From NCBI GenBank assembly GCA_035541255.1, contig DATKNR010000147.1, positions 1-12,471 of the forward strand: a DNA stretch of 12,471 bases. The letters are read 5' to 3'. This document shows, piece by piece, positions 1 to 6,504 of this stretch. The position numbers and the translations under genes are program-made. The notes under the pieces are model-generated. The model was not told the DNA's origin and searched no databases. It saw only the letters and a program-made list of their open reading frames with translations. Positions within the stretch are counted from its first letter, which is position 1; every line of letters begins with the position of its first letter. The stretch is from JOPF136 sp035541255. Lineage in GTDB: Bacteria > Acidobacteriota > Terriglobia > Acidiferrales > UBA7541.

Positions 1-270
1 ACGGAGATGGGCCTGCATGGCGTCTTCCGCGAAATCGTGCCGCCCGAGCGCATCGTCCATACGGAGCAGTTTGACCAGCCCTGGTATCCGGGCGAAGCGC
101 TCGTCACCTACGTGCTCGTTGAGCGCGGTGGGCACACCACGCTCACCTGCACCATCCTCTATGATTCCCGCGAGACCCGCGACACCGTCCTGAAATCCGG
201 AATGGAGCGCGGCGTCGCGGTCAGCTACGACCGTCTGGACGGCATCCTGGCGGAAATCGCCGCGAAGTAG
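1..270 (+). CDS. SRPBCC / AHSA1-like protein, 5' end missing
   Basis: This is the C-terminal 89 residues of a protein whose reading frame is open to the left edge, so the true start lies outside the window. The fragment has the pattern of the AHSA1 (activator of Hsp90 ATPase homologue 1-like) branch of the SRPBCC/START fold. It contains an EIVPPERIVHTEQF-type strand, then an alternating strand with VTYVLVE, then TTLTCTILYDS, and a final helix with GMERGV and SYDRLDGIL. These proteins form a small helix-grip barrel with a hydrophobic cavity. In bacteria most have unknown ligands and are often encoded beside ArsR-type regulators, but that neighbour would be off-window. No membrane segment is visible and a cytoplasmic location is expected. 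The fold assignment is strong; the substrate is unknown. Confidence 0.85.
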   Translation, partial: TEMGLHGVFREIVPPERIVHTEQFDQPWYPGEALVTYVLVERGGHTTLTCTILYDSRETRDTVLKSGMERGVAVSYDRLDGILAEIAAK

Positions 271-305
271 CGAGCACTACATCCTCGCCTCTCAGGCAAT
301 TCGCT

Positions 306-335
306 GCCGGCACGCGTGCTTGCGCACTGGCCGGC
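306..335 (+). terminator. Hairpin after the SRPBCC gene, possible terminator
   Basis: The 6-bp arms GCCGGC at 306-311 and 330-335 enclose a second stem, GTGC 316-319 with GCAC 324-327. The structure begins 36 nt after the stop codon. No T-run follows, so intrinsic termination is uncertain. The remainder of the 145-bp gap up to the phosphatase gene shows nothing else I can name. Confidence 0.3.
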
Positions 336-415
336 GTCCCTCGGCTCACAATTCCCCGCGCGCGCTGTGCCATGTTCCGGCGTAAACTTCTAACCGCCCT
401 GGAGCGCGCGGATTT

Positions 416-3049
416 ATGTCTCGCTGGTCTCAACTCCCTCGCCCTCTTCTCACCGCCGCCGCAATCGTTCTCGCTGCCGTTTCCGCGCTTTATAGCGTCC
501 TCTGGATGTACGCTGTTCGCCACCAGTTGCCGCCCGTGGAGATTGGCTACGATCCTGTTCCCGGGTTCTTTCCTCGTTGCCAGCAGATGCAGAGCATCTA
601 TCCGGATAGTCCGGCGCAGCGGGCCGGGCTGCGCCCGGGCGATTGCATTCTCGCCGTCAACGGCCTCTCCGTCATCACTACCGATGTTCTCGACGCCGCT
701 TGGTGGAACGCCCGGCCCGGAGATCCGGTGACGCTCACCATTGAACGGCCCGGCGTCCCCGGCACGCTGATCCTTCACGCGTCCTTCCGTGCCCGCCAGT
801 CGAAGTCACAGGAGGGCCTTGCACGATCCTCGGCGGCCCAGGTTTTAGGCTCATATCCCGCTCCTTTCCTTTTGGTCGGGATAGTCGTCCTGTTTCTCCG
901 CCGGGAAGACGTAAACGCCTGGCTCCTCGCGCTGATGCTTTGCGGATTCATTGGCGCGGCTCCGCTTCCGACTATCTTCTACTCGTTGCCGCCGGGTCTG
1001 CGCCCGTTCATGGTGGCGTACCGCGCGTTCTTTCAGGGATTACTGGGCGCTATTTTCTACATCTTTTTCGCCGTATTTCCGGCGCCTTCGCCGCTCGAGC
1101 GGCGCGTCCCCTGGCTCAAATGGCTCTCACTCGCCTGCAGCGCTTCGGTCATCCTTCCCGGCATTCACAGAGGAAACATGACTCCTCCCGCTTTCCTCGT
1201 GCATTGGTTCGGATCCGTGCCCGCTCGGGCGTATGTCCTCATCTACGTATACGGATTTCTCTTTCTCGGCCTGGTCTCCCTCATCGGCAATGCCTTTTAC
1301 TCCGCGAATCCCGTGGTGTCCAGGAAGAGCCGGCTGATTCTCTGGGGAACTGCCGTGGGCGTGCTGCCCGTCGTGGCCGAAAGAGCGGCCATGGACTTCT
1401 TCCGTTTTCAGCCTGCCTTCTGGTTCGATACCGCCGTCATTTTGGATCTCGCCATTTTCCCGCTTACTTTCGCTTACGTGGTCGTCAAACACCGCGTGAT
1501 GGAAATCCCCCTGCTGCTCCGGCGTAGCGCGCGCTACGTGCTCGTCCAGCGCGGTTTTCTCGTCCTTTTATCCCTCGTCGCGGTCGTAATGATCGCCATC
1601 TTCACACGCACATTTGCGGCCTTCTTGCCCGCGGGCTCGAACCTCGGCATGACCATCAGTGCGGCTTTTGGCATTGTTCTCGTCTGGGTCTCCTCGCCCC
1701 TGATTCGCCGCGGCACCGAACGCATCGATCGCGCCTTTTTCCGCAGCGCCTACGATGCCCGCCGCATCCTCCAGGACCTCGCCGACAAGGCGCGCACCGT
1801 CAACGACCGCCATCAGCTTGCCGCCCTCCTCGAACGCCACATCCACGAGGCGCTCCATCCTAAATCGCTCACTGGCTTCCTCGAATCTCCCGGCTCTCGC
1901 CTGGCGGCCGAGTTCGGCCCCGTTCCTCCCCGCCTCGCTTCCCTCGATCCGGAGATGTCCTTCTTGAAGGAGCTCGCTGCCCGCGGAAAACCCTGGGAGG
2001 TCCCTCCCTCTCCGTTGCTTTTCTCTCCCGCCATCGCACTGGCCCTCCCGGGCCCGGGCGGGCCCTGGGAAGCCGATTCGCCCGCGCTCACCGAAATCTC
2101 TGCTCTCTCCGCCTGGTCGCCGCTCGAGCCCGAATGCCTCGTCCCCATACTCGGCCGCGGCAACCATCTCATCGGCCTGCTCGTCCTCGGCCAGCGCCTG
2201 TCGGAAGAGCCCTATTCGAGCGAAGACTTTCACCTCCTTCAGGCTGTTGCCAGCCAGGTCGGCGTCGCACTGGAAAACATCCGCCTCGCCGAATCCATTG
2301 CCCAGCGCATGGAAGCCGAGCGCCGCGCTGCTCATGAAATCGAAATCGCTCGCGAAGTCCAGTCCAAACTCTTTCCGCAGAAAATGCCCCCGCTCCGCAC
2401 CCTCGACTATGCCGGTGGCTGCATTCAGGCTCGCGTGGTTGGCGGCGACTACTACGATTTTCTCGACCTCGGCCCCGGCCGCCTCGGCATCGTGCTCGCC
2501 GACATCGCCGGCAAAGGCATTGCCGGCGCCCTCCTCATGGCCAACCTTCAGGCCAACCTCCGCAGTCAATACGCCCTCGCTCTCGACAACCTGCCCCGCC
2601 TGCTCCAGTCCGTCAATCGCCTCTTCTGCGAAAACACGCCCGAAGACCGCTTTGCAACTCTGTTCTTCGCCGACTACGCCGATGCCGGCCGCCACCTTCG
2701 CTACGTCAACTGCGGCCACAACTTTCCTCTCCTTCTCCGTGCGGATGGCTCGCTCGAGCGGCTCGCCTCCACCGCCACCGTGCTCGGCATGTTCCTCGAC
2801 TGGAACTGCGAGGTTGTCGAAACCTCTCTCGCCCCCGGCGACCTCCTCGTGATGTACACCGACGGCGTCTCCGAAGCTCCCAACTCCGCGGGCGAAGAAT
2901 TCGGCGAAAAACGCCTCCTCGAAACCATTCGCTCCACGAACCATGCCGGCGCCGCTGCCCTCCGCGAGGCAATCACCGCCGCTGTTCAGGATTTTTCCAG
3001 CGGCTCGCAGGCGGACGACATCACCTTGGTGATCGCACGCGCTCGTTAG
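416..3049 (+). CDS. Membrane PP2C/SpoIIE-type serine phosphatase with PDZ and GAF-like domains
   Basis: The 877-residue protein starts at an ATG preceded by GGAG at 401-404. Order of parts: a TM helix at about 13-32; a PDZ domain at about 41-115 with SPAQRAGLRPGDCILAVNG at 65-83; a block of about eight hydrophobic helices at about 148-430; a GAF-like region at about 455-620; a helical linker at 620-650; and a PP2C/SpoIIE (RsbU-like) catalytic domain at about 640-877. The metal-binding motifs are intact: GGDYYDF 676-682, ADIAGKG 695-701, YTDGVSE 814-820 and ADDIT 866-870. NCGHN at 765-769 is also conserved. Such enzymes use Mn/Mg to dephosphorylate a serine on an anti-anti-sigma (STAS) protein and so control a partner-switching pathway. 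The PDZ, probably extracytoplasmic, and the GAF would be sensory inputs. No STAS, anti-sigma or sigma gene lies in the window, so the target is unknown. The linker after the membrane block (VKHRVMEIP, then IDRAFFRSAYDARRIL) resembles acidobacterial membrane sensor proteins. Confidence 0.93.
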   Translation: MSRWSQLPRPLLTAAAIVLAAVSALYSVLWMYAVRHQLPPVEIGYDPVPGFFPRCQQMQSIYPDSPAQRAGLRPGDCILAVNGLSVITTDVLDAAWWNARPGDPVTLTIERPGVPGTLILHASFRARQSKSQEGLARSSAAQVLGSYPAPFLLVGIVVLFLRREDVNAWLLALMLCGFIGAAPLPTIFYSLPPGLRPFMVAYRAFFQGLLGAIFYIFFAVFPAPSPLERRVPWLKWLSLACSASVILPGIHRGNMTPPAFLVHWFGSVPARAYVLIYVYGFLFLGLVSLIGNAFYSANPVVSRKSRLILWGTAVGVLPVVAERAAMDFFRFQPAFWFDTAVILDLAIFPLTFAYVVVKHRVMEIPLLLRRSARYVLVQRGFLVLLSLVAVVMIAIFTRTFAAFLPAGSNLGMTISAAFGIVLVWVSSPLIRRGTERIDRAFFRSAYDARRILQDLADKARTVNDRHQLAALLERHIHEALHPKSLTGFLESPGSRLAAEFGPVPPRLASLDPEMSFLKELAARGKPWEVPPSPLLFSPAIALALPGPGGPWEADSPALTEISALSAWSPLEPECLVPILGRGNHLIGLLVLGQRLSEEPYSSEDFHLLQAVASQVGVALENIRLAESIAQRMEAERRAAHEIEIAREVQSKLFPQKMPPLRTLDYAGGCIQARVVGGDYYDFLDLGPGRLGIVLADIAGKGIAGALLMANLQANLRSQYALALDNLPRLLQSVNRLFCENTPEDRFATLFFADYADAGRHLRYVNCGHNFPLLLRADGSLERLASTATVLGMFLDWNCEVVETSLAPGDLLVMYTDGVSEAPNSAGEEFGEKRLLETIRSTNHAGAAALREAITAAVQDFSSGSQADDITLVIARAR

Positions 3050-3074
3050 CCCGGCCAACAGCTCGGGGCCGGCT
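3048..3074 (+). terminator. Hairpin overlapping the phosphatase stop, weak terminator
   Basis: An 8-bp stem with one bulged C pairs AGCCCGGCC at 3048-3056 with GGCCGGCT at 3067-3074 across a 10-nt loop. It begins inside the stop codon. There is no T-run, so it would be at best a poor intrinsic terminator or an mRNA 3'-end stabiliser. Confidence 0.35.
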
Positions 3075-3150
3075 GCCGCTGGAAATGTTTGGGCCACACG
3101 ACATTTGTAGACGTCGCTGTGCGCGCCCGCCATGCACTTCCGGCTCACTC

Positions 3151-3176
3151 CAGGAAGAGATTTCCTGTACTAGTAC
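3151..3176. promoter_or_regulatory. Adjacent dyad and palindrome upstream of the DUF5666-like gene
   Basis: CAGGAA at 3151-3156 and TTCCTG at 3162-3167 form an inverted repeat with a 5-nt spacer. It runs directly into a 10-bp perfect palindrome, GTACTAGTAC, at 3167-3176. The pair lies about 135 bp before the ATG at 3311, in the 261-bp non-coding gap after the phosphatase. It could be an operator for a dimeric regulator. No clear -35/-10 pair was found nearby, and no other feature was recognised in the gap. Confidence 0.3.
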
Positions 3177-3297
3177 CCCGACGCTGTCTTTATTGCAGCC
3201 GCAAACTCTCCATTTTCTGCCGTTTGTCGAATCGTCTCCTTGCCCGCGCGAATGGCCGCGTTTCTGCAACTCAAAAAATCCCGCCCTCAATTCCACC

Positions 3298-3303
3298 AAG
3301 GAG
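3298..3303 (+). promoter_or_regulatory. Shine-Dalgarno AAGGAG that fixes the start at 3311
   Basis: AAGGAG lies 7 nt before the ATG at 3311. The frame stays open upstream to an ATG at 3089, but that extension is arginine-rich and would bury the signal peptide about 74 residues into the protein. The ribosome site and the signal peptide together select 3311. Confidence 0.8.
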
Positions 3304-3310
3304 TCACAGC

Positions 3311-3679
3311 ATGAAGCTCAATTCGCGCATTTTTATCGCAACCCTGGGCGCGGCACTTCTGGCCTCGGTCGCATGGGCCGTCCCGCAAACGCACACGCCG
3401 AACCAGCAGCCGGCGCAGGCACGGGCGAGCCAGCAATCGCAGACCGTATCCGGAAAGATTGCTGCGTTCTCGAAGACCTCGCTTACTCTGAACGTCGGCT
3501 CGGAGATCTCCGATCCCGGCGAGCCGGCGTCTTCACAAAAGGCTCCCACGACCATGACGTTTGAGATCAACAAGAACACCACCGTGGATGGAAGCCTGAA
3601 GGTAGGCGAGCACGCCGACGTGACCTATCGCGTCGAAAGCGGACAGAACGTAGCCGTAAGCGTGCGAGTCACCTCCTAG
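3311..3679 (+). CDS. Small secreted DUF5666-like protein
   Basis: This is a 122-residue protein. Residues 1-23 form a typical signal peptide: basic MKLNSR, a hydrophobic core, and cleavage after AWA. A Gln/Pro/Ala-rich spacer follows at about 24-44. The mature domain at about 45-122 is predicted all-beta: QTVSGKIAAFSKTSLTLNVG, then TMTFEINKNTTVDG, then LKVGEHADVTYRVESG and NVAVSVRV. This pattern (a V-x-G-x-I strand, a 'T-x-V-x-G-x-L-x-x-G' strand and an alternating tail) resembles the DUF5666 / OB-like small barrels common in secreted proteins of Acidobacteria and Proteobacteria. The biochemical role is unknown; an envelope or periplasmic location is inferred. It is probably monocistronic, with a long upstream gap and a hairpin region downstream. 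Confidence 0.75.
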   Translation: MKLNSRIFIATLGAALLASVAWAVPQTHTPNQQPAQARASQQSQTVSGKIAAFSKTSLTLNVGSEISDPGEPASSQKAPTTMTFEINKNTTVDGSLKVGEHADVTYRVESGQNVAVSVRVTS

Positions 3680-3702
3680 CACGTTCTCCGGCAATTGCAC
3701 CC

Positions 3703-3751
3703 GGCCCGGTGAATCGGGCCCTTCGCGGCAATCAGGACGGCCCAAAGGGCC
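3703..3751. terminator. Two hairpins between convergent genes
   Basis: The first stem is GGCCCG 3703-3708 with CGGGCC 3715-3720 around the loop GTGAAT. The second is GGCCC 3739-3743 with GGGCC 3747-3751 around AAA. Both lie between the stops of two convergent genes (3679 and 3812) and are symmetrical enough to act on either strand. Neither is followed by a T-run in either direction, so the evidence is position plus stem strength. Confidence 0.45.
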
Positions 3752-3811
3752 CGGGGGCGGTGAACGGCGCTCGCGCACGGCAGCGGGCGGCTGTCAGGAT
3801 CGGCGGAATCG

Positions 3812-4345
3812 TTACCAGCGAGGCGTTGGGGCCGGAAGTCTGCTGCCAATCGCGGCTTTCTTTTCCTGCGCGGGTGTGCTGCTTGCGGCAGGCGCAGAAG
3901 TGTCAGCGAACTCCGGATTGAGCGACGCCGTCAGTTCGTAGTATCTGGCCTGGTCCTTGATTCCGGTGAGCAGCAGCTCATAACGAAACCCTTCAGGGTG
4001 CCGTCCGCTGCGCAGCAGTGCCAGCAGCCCGTGGACCATCGCATGCCGATGGATCACGACGCCGTTCCAGGAAACCACGGGATCGGTCACCTCGCCGCGG
4101 AATTCGCTGCCGTCGGCCTCGGTGGCCGAATCCACCGGGTCGAGCAGCTTGACGCGAATCACGGTTCCGCGCGGCAGGCGGTCGGTCGCGTTCAGCTCTC
4201 CGGGCGCGAACCGCGTCTGCAGATGGAAGCTGAGCACCGTCCCTGCCTCCAAGCGGACCGGCGGGACGGGCGGGCTCTGCCCGGCGGTGACAGCCATCGC
4301 AAACATCAGGCATGCAAAAAACTGCACGACAGGGCGGGTCTTCAT
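3812..4345 (-). CDS. Unidentified secreted protein
   Basis: This is a 177-residue product. The ATG at 4345 was chosen because it opens a signal peptide (MKTRPVV, hydrophobic core to about residue 20, likely cleavage after VTA at 19-21). The open frame upstream (to 4639) is arginine-rich and implausible. The Shine-Dalgarno is weak: only a GAGA-like stretch precedes the ATG. The mature part has two similar segments, EAGTVLSFHLQTRF (33-46) and PRGTVIRVKLLDPV (58-71). This G-T-V-x-x-x-x-L pattern recalls the 'LPAGT..VRL' segments of secreted acidobacterial proteins of unknown function. Strands such as SEFRGEVTDPV and GFRYELLLTGI follow, then a low-complexity Ala/Pro/Ser tail (about 148-177). A beta-rich extracytoplasmic domain is inferred. 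I do not recognise a named family and assign no activity. Confidence 0.65.
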   Translation of the reverse strand: MKTRPVVQFFACLMFAMAVTAGQSPPVPPVRLEAGTVLSFHLQTRFAPGELNATDRLPRGTVIRVKLLDPVDSATEADGSEFRGEVTDPVVSWNGVVIHRHAMVHGLLALLRSGRHPEGFRYELLLTGIKDQARYYELTASLNPEFADTSAPAASSTPAQEKKAAIGSRLPAPTPRW

Positions 4346-4676
4346 GGGCTGGGTCTCGCGGCGCCCCACGATCGTCGGGGTTCGAATACAAACTACACCT
4401 TGAGAGGCAGCGCCGCAAAGTAGGATTGGCCCTACATGTGCGCCGCTCCCGGCGTGTAGCGCCAGTCGCATCCTCGAGTTCATTCGCGAGTCAGCGCCCG
4501 GTACTGCTCCTGCGTGCGGGCCACCGGCTCGATGCGCTCGGCCGCGCTTCGCCGGTTGTGGCAAACCGGGATACCATCTCCGCGCATCCCAACGGAGGAA
4601 GTCGTTCGCCCGGCGTATAGTTTCATTCCGCCGCATCATCTGGATCCGGTTTCCCGCATCAGGTCAGGAGAACCCA
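4346..4676. other. 331-bp divergent intergenic region
   Basis: This region separates the divergent secreted-protein and serpin genes and should hold both promoters. Visible elements are a near-palindrome, CCCCACGATCGTCGGGG, at 4364-4380 in the leader of the minus-strand gene; a dyad, CCGGTT-N6-AACCGG, at 4552-4569; and a TATAGT hexamer at 4616-4621 that could be a -10 for the serpin but has no good -35 partner 17 bp upstream. Frames open here are arginine-rich and look non-coding. A GGTTCGAAT string near 4379 resembles a tRNA T-loop but has no pairing stem. Confidence 0.5.
4552..4569. promoter_or_regulatory. Dyad CCGGTT-N6-AACCGG upstream of the serpin gene
   Basis: This is a perfect inverted repeat with 6-bp arms and a 6-bp spacer, about 107 bp before the serpin ATG. 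It is about 46 bp upstream of a TATAGT -10-like hexamer at 4616-4621, which is a plausible activator or operator position. No regulator gene is adjacent to suggest what binds it. Confidence 0.3.
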
Positions 4677-5921
4677 ATGCCTGCACTTCCAGCTCGGCTC
4701 CGTCCTGCACCCATCGCGGCGGCTCTCGCTCTGCTCGCGGGCCTCTGCATGGTTTCCACCGATCGCGCCGCTCCCCGCGCGCCTGCCGGCTCCACTGCCG
4801 TCATTGCCCGCGGCAGCAATTCGTTCGCGTTCGACCTCTACGGCGCTCTTCGCTCCCAGCCCGGCAATCTTTTCCTGTCTCCCTTCAGTATTGAAACCGC
4901 CATGAGCATGGTTTACTCCGGCGCCCGCGGCCAGACCGCTCAGCAGATGTCCGCCGTCCTCCATCTGCCCGCCGATCCCCGCCAGGCCCAGGCGGAGTTC
5001 TCCGATCTGCTCGGCACCCTTCAGTCCGCCGCCAGGACTCACGGCTACCAGCTCGACATTGCCGACGGCCTCTGGGCCCAGCAGGGGTATCCGCTGCTGC
5101 CTTCCTATCTCGAATCCATGCGCTCCGCCTATTCTGCCGAAATCGATTCCGTGGATTTCTCCCGCGATGCTCCCGCCATTGCCGCGCGGATTAATTCCTG
5201 GGTCGCGCAGCACACTCACGACAAAATCAAGAATCTCTTCGCGCCCTCCGCCTTCCATCCCGATATGCGCCTGGTCCTCGCCAACGCCATTTACTTCAAA
5301 GGCTCCTGGGAGCGCCCCTTCCAACCGGAACTCACACACGACGACACTTTCACCGCTCCGGACGGCGCGAAAATTCAGGTTCACATGATGCAGCAGCAGG
5401 GCAGCTTCAATTATTCGGACGCCGGCGCGTATCAGCTCCTCGAACTGCCGTACAAGGGCGGCACGCTGGTCATGGATATTTTTCTTCCGCGCAAGCCGGA
5501 TGGGCTCGCTGAGTTTGAGCGCACTCTGACTTCGGATTCGCTCGCCGCCTCGCTTACCAGACTGCGCCCGGCCTTGGTCCGCGTCGAGCTTCCCCGTTTC
5601 ACCATGACGTCTTCATTTGAACTGAATCGCGAACTCGTCGCCCTCGGCATGCCGCTCGCGTTCTCGCGCGGTGCCGATTTCTCCGGCATGAGCGAACGTG
5701 GCCGCGAACTCTCTCTCTCCACCGTCGTGCACAAAGCCTGGGTCGATGTCAACGAGCAGGGCACGGAAGCTGCCGCGGCCACCGGAATCGGCGTCATCGC
5801 CACCGCCGTTGTCCGTTACACCGACTTCCGCGTCGACCATCCCTGCTTCTTCCTCATCCGCGATCTTTCGTCCGGCGCCATCCTCTTTATGGGCCGCCTC
5901 GACCGTCCCGCGCCCGGGTAG
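4677..5921 (+). CDS. Serpin family protease inhibitor, exported
   Basis: The 414-residue protein starts at an ATG with AGGAG at 4666-4670, 6 nt upstream. A hydrophobic N-terminal segment at about 11-26 should export or anchor it. Cys24 lies at its end, but the preceding AGL is a poor lipobox. The serpin core covers about 45-410, near the usual 370-400 residues. Landmarks are NLFLSPFSIETAMSM (64-78), LANAIYFKGSWERPF (201-215), the reactive-loop hinge EQGTEAAAAT (360-369), and the C-terminal signature with DHPCFFLIRD and GAILFMGRL (388-408). The hinge has Thr at P14, Glu at P13 and small residues at P12-P9, as in inhibitory serpins that trap proteases by loop insertion. By the 17-residue hinge rule P1 would be Thr376. 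The loop is about two residues longer than in antitrypsin, so Val378/Val379 or Arg380 are alternatives and the target is not predictable. A terminator follows. Confidence 0.96.
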   Translation: MPALPARLRPAPIAAALALLAGLCMVSTDRAAPRAPAGSTAVIARGSNSFAFDLYGALRSQPGNLFLSPFSIETAMSMVYSGARGQTAQQMSAVLHLPADPRQAQAEFSDLLGTLQSAARTHGYQLDIADGLWAQQGYPLLPSYLESMRSAYSAEIDSVDFSRDAPAIAARINSWVAQHTHDKIKNLFAPSAFHPDMRLVLANAIYFKGSWERPFQPELTHDDTFTAPDGAKIQVHMMQQQGSFNYSDAGAYQLLELPYKGGTLVMDIFLPRKPDGLAEFERTLTSDSLAASLTRLRPALVRVELPRFTMTSSFELNRELVALGMPLAFSRGADFSGMSERGRELSLSTVVHKAWVDVNEQGTEAAAATGIGVIATAVVRYTDFRVDHPCFFLIRDLSSGAILFMGRLDRPAPG

Positions 5922-5971
5922 CCATGGTCCGTGGTTTTCTGAGCGTGGGTTTTCTCCTCTCCGTCACCGTT

Positions 5972-5989
5972 GCGCGGACCCGCGTTTTT
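5972..5989 (+). terminator. Intrinsic terminator of the serpin gene
   Basis: CGCG at 5973-5976 pairs with CGCG at 5981-5984 around a GACC loop, with a possible extra G-U pair outside. It is followed at once by TTTTT at 5985-5989. It begins 51 nt after the serpin stop. The stem is short but GC-only and the T-run is correctly placed. This is the best intrinsic terminator in the window. Confidence 0.6.
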
Positions 5990-6066
5990 GTGTGTCCGCC
6001 CATTTCGTACCCCCGGCTTCCTGCTTGCGTTTTTCCCGTCTTCGGTTTTCCCGCCTTTGTCTTCTC

Positions 6067-6453
6067 CTACCCTCGCGTCAGAAACTCCCACTGCTCCGCC
6101 GTCAGCGGCACCACAGACAATCTCCCCATCTTCACCAGCGCCGAATCCTTGAATAACCGGTTGGCTTTGATTTCGTCGAGCGGCACTGCTCCCGTCAGTG
6201 CCTTCCCCGCCTCAATCTCCACGCGCGGATTCTTCACGTCCGACGCATCCACGGAAACCACTGTCGCTGTTCCCACCGCGCTCCTCACCTCTCCCGTTTC
6301 ATAAATCACCAGCCGCATGCCGCTCTTCATTTCCCGCAGGTTTTTCACCGCCGCGGGATTCCTCACCCCGTCCCACACCGTCTTTTTGTCTTTCTGCAGC
6401 TCGGCAAACGAATATTCCGATGGTTCCGTCTTCAACAGCCAGTACTCCGCCAT
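6067..6453 (-). CDS. EVE domain protein
   Basis: The 128-residue protein is essentially one EVE (PUA-like) domain. The start at 6453 is favoured over the in-frame ATG at 6468 because a purine-rich GGGGAGAGG lies just upstream and the 6468 ATG overlaps it. Family hallmarks are YWLLKTEPSEYSF (4-16), TVWDGVRNPAAVKNLREM (25-42), a GMRLVIYETG strand (45-54), a central GTATVVSVD strand (61-69), and the conserved end with LVKMGRLSVVPLTAEQW (106-122). EVE domains are cytoplasmic and related to PUA and YTH folds. They are thought to bind modified bases in DNA or RNA, and larger versions are fused to restriction enzymes. Stand-alone bacterial copies have no settled role, and no restriction or defence gene is seen here. 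The gene is convergent with the serpin and divergent from the DUF4440 gene. Confidence 0.93.
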   Translation of the reverse strand: MAEYWLLKTEPSEYSFAELQKDKKTVWDGVRNPAAVKNLREMKSGMRLVIYETGEVRSAVGTATVVSVDASDVKNPRVEIEAGKALTGAVPLDEIKANRLFKDSALVKMGRLSVVPLTAEQWEFLTRG

Positions 6454-6504
6454 GACACCTCTCCCCATAGTGCGTGATTCTCATGCACTCGAACGGCAGC
6501 GCCT

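Noticed and set aside
1568..3148. A 526-codon open frame antisense to the phosphatase gene
   Set aside because: The + strand frame has complete, ordered PDZ/GAF/SpoIIE motifs. The antisense frame is a Gly/Ala/Glu-rich low-complexity shadow caused by the high-GC codon pattern and has no ribosome site.
3089..3310. N-terminal extension of the DUF5666-like gene to an ATG at 3089
   Set aside because: The added residues are basic and unstructured, and would place the signal peptide internally. AAGGAG and the signal peptide support 3311.
4376..4400. Possible tRNA (GGTTCGAAT resembles a T-loop)
   Set aside because: The flanking bases do not form a T-stem, and no acceptor or anticodon arm can be drawn.
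4346..4639. N-terminal extension of the minus-strand secreted protein to 4639
   Set aside because: The extra 98 residues are Arg-rich and would precede a good signal peptide. They look like read-through of the divergent promoter region.
4677..5921. Serpin as a lipoprotein (Cys24 at the end of the hydrophobic segment)
   Set aside because: The residues before the Cys are A-G-L. Leu at -1 does not fit the lipobox, so a standard signal peptide or anchor is more likely.
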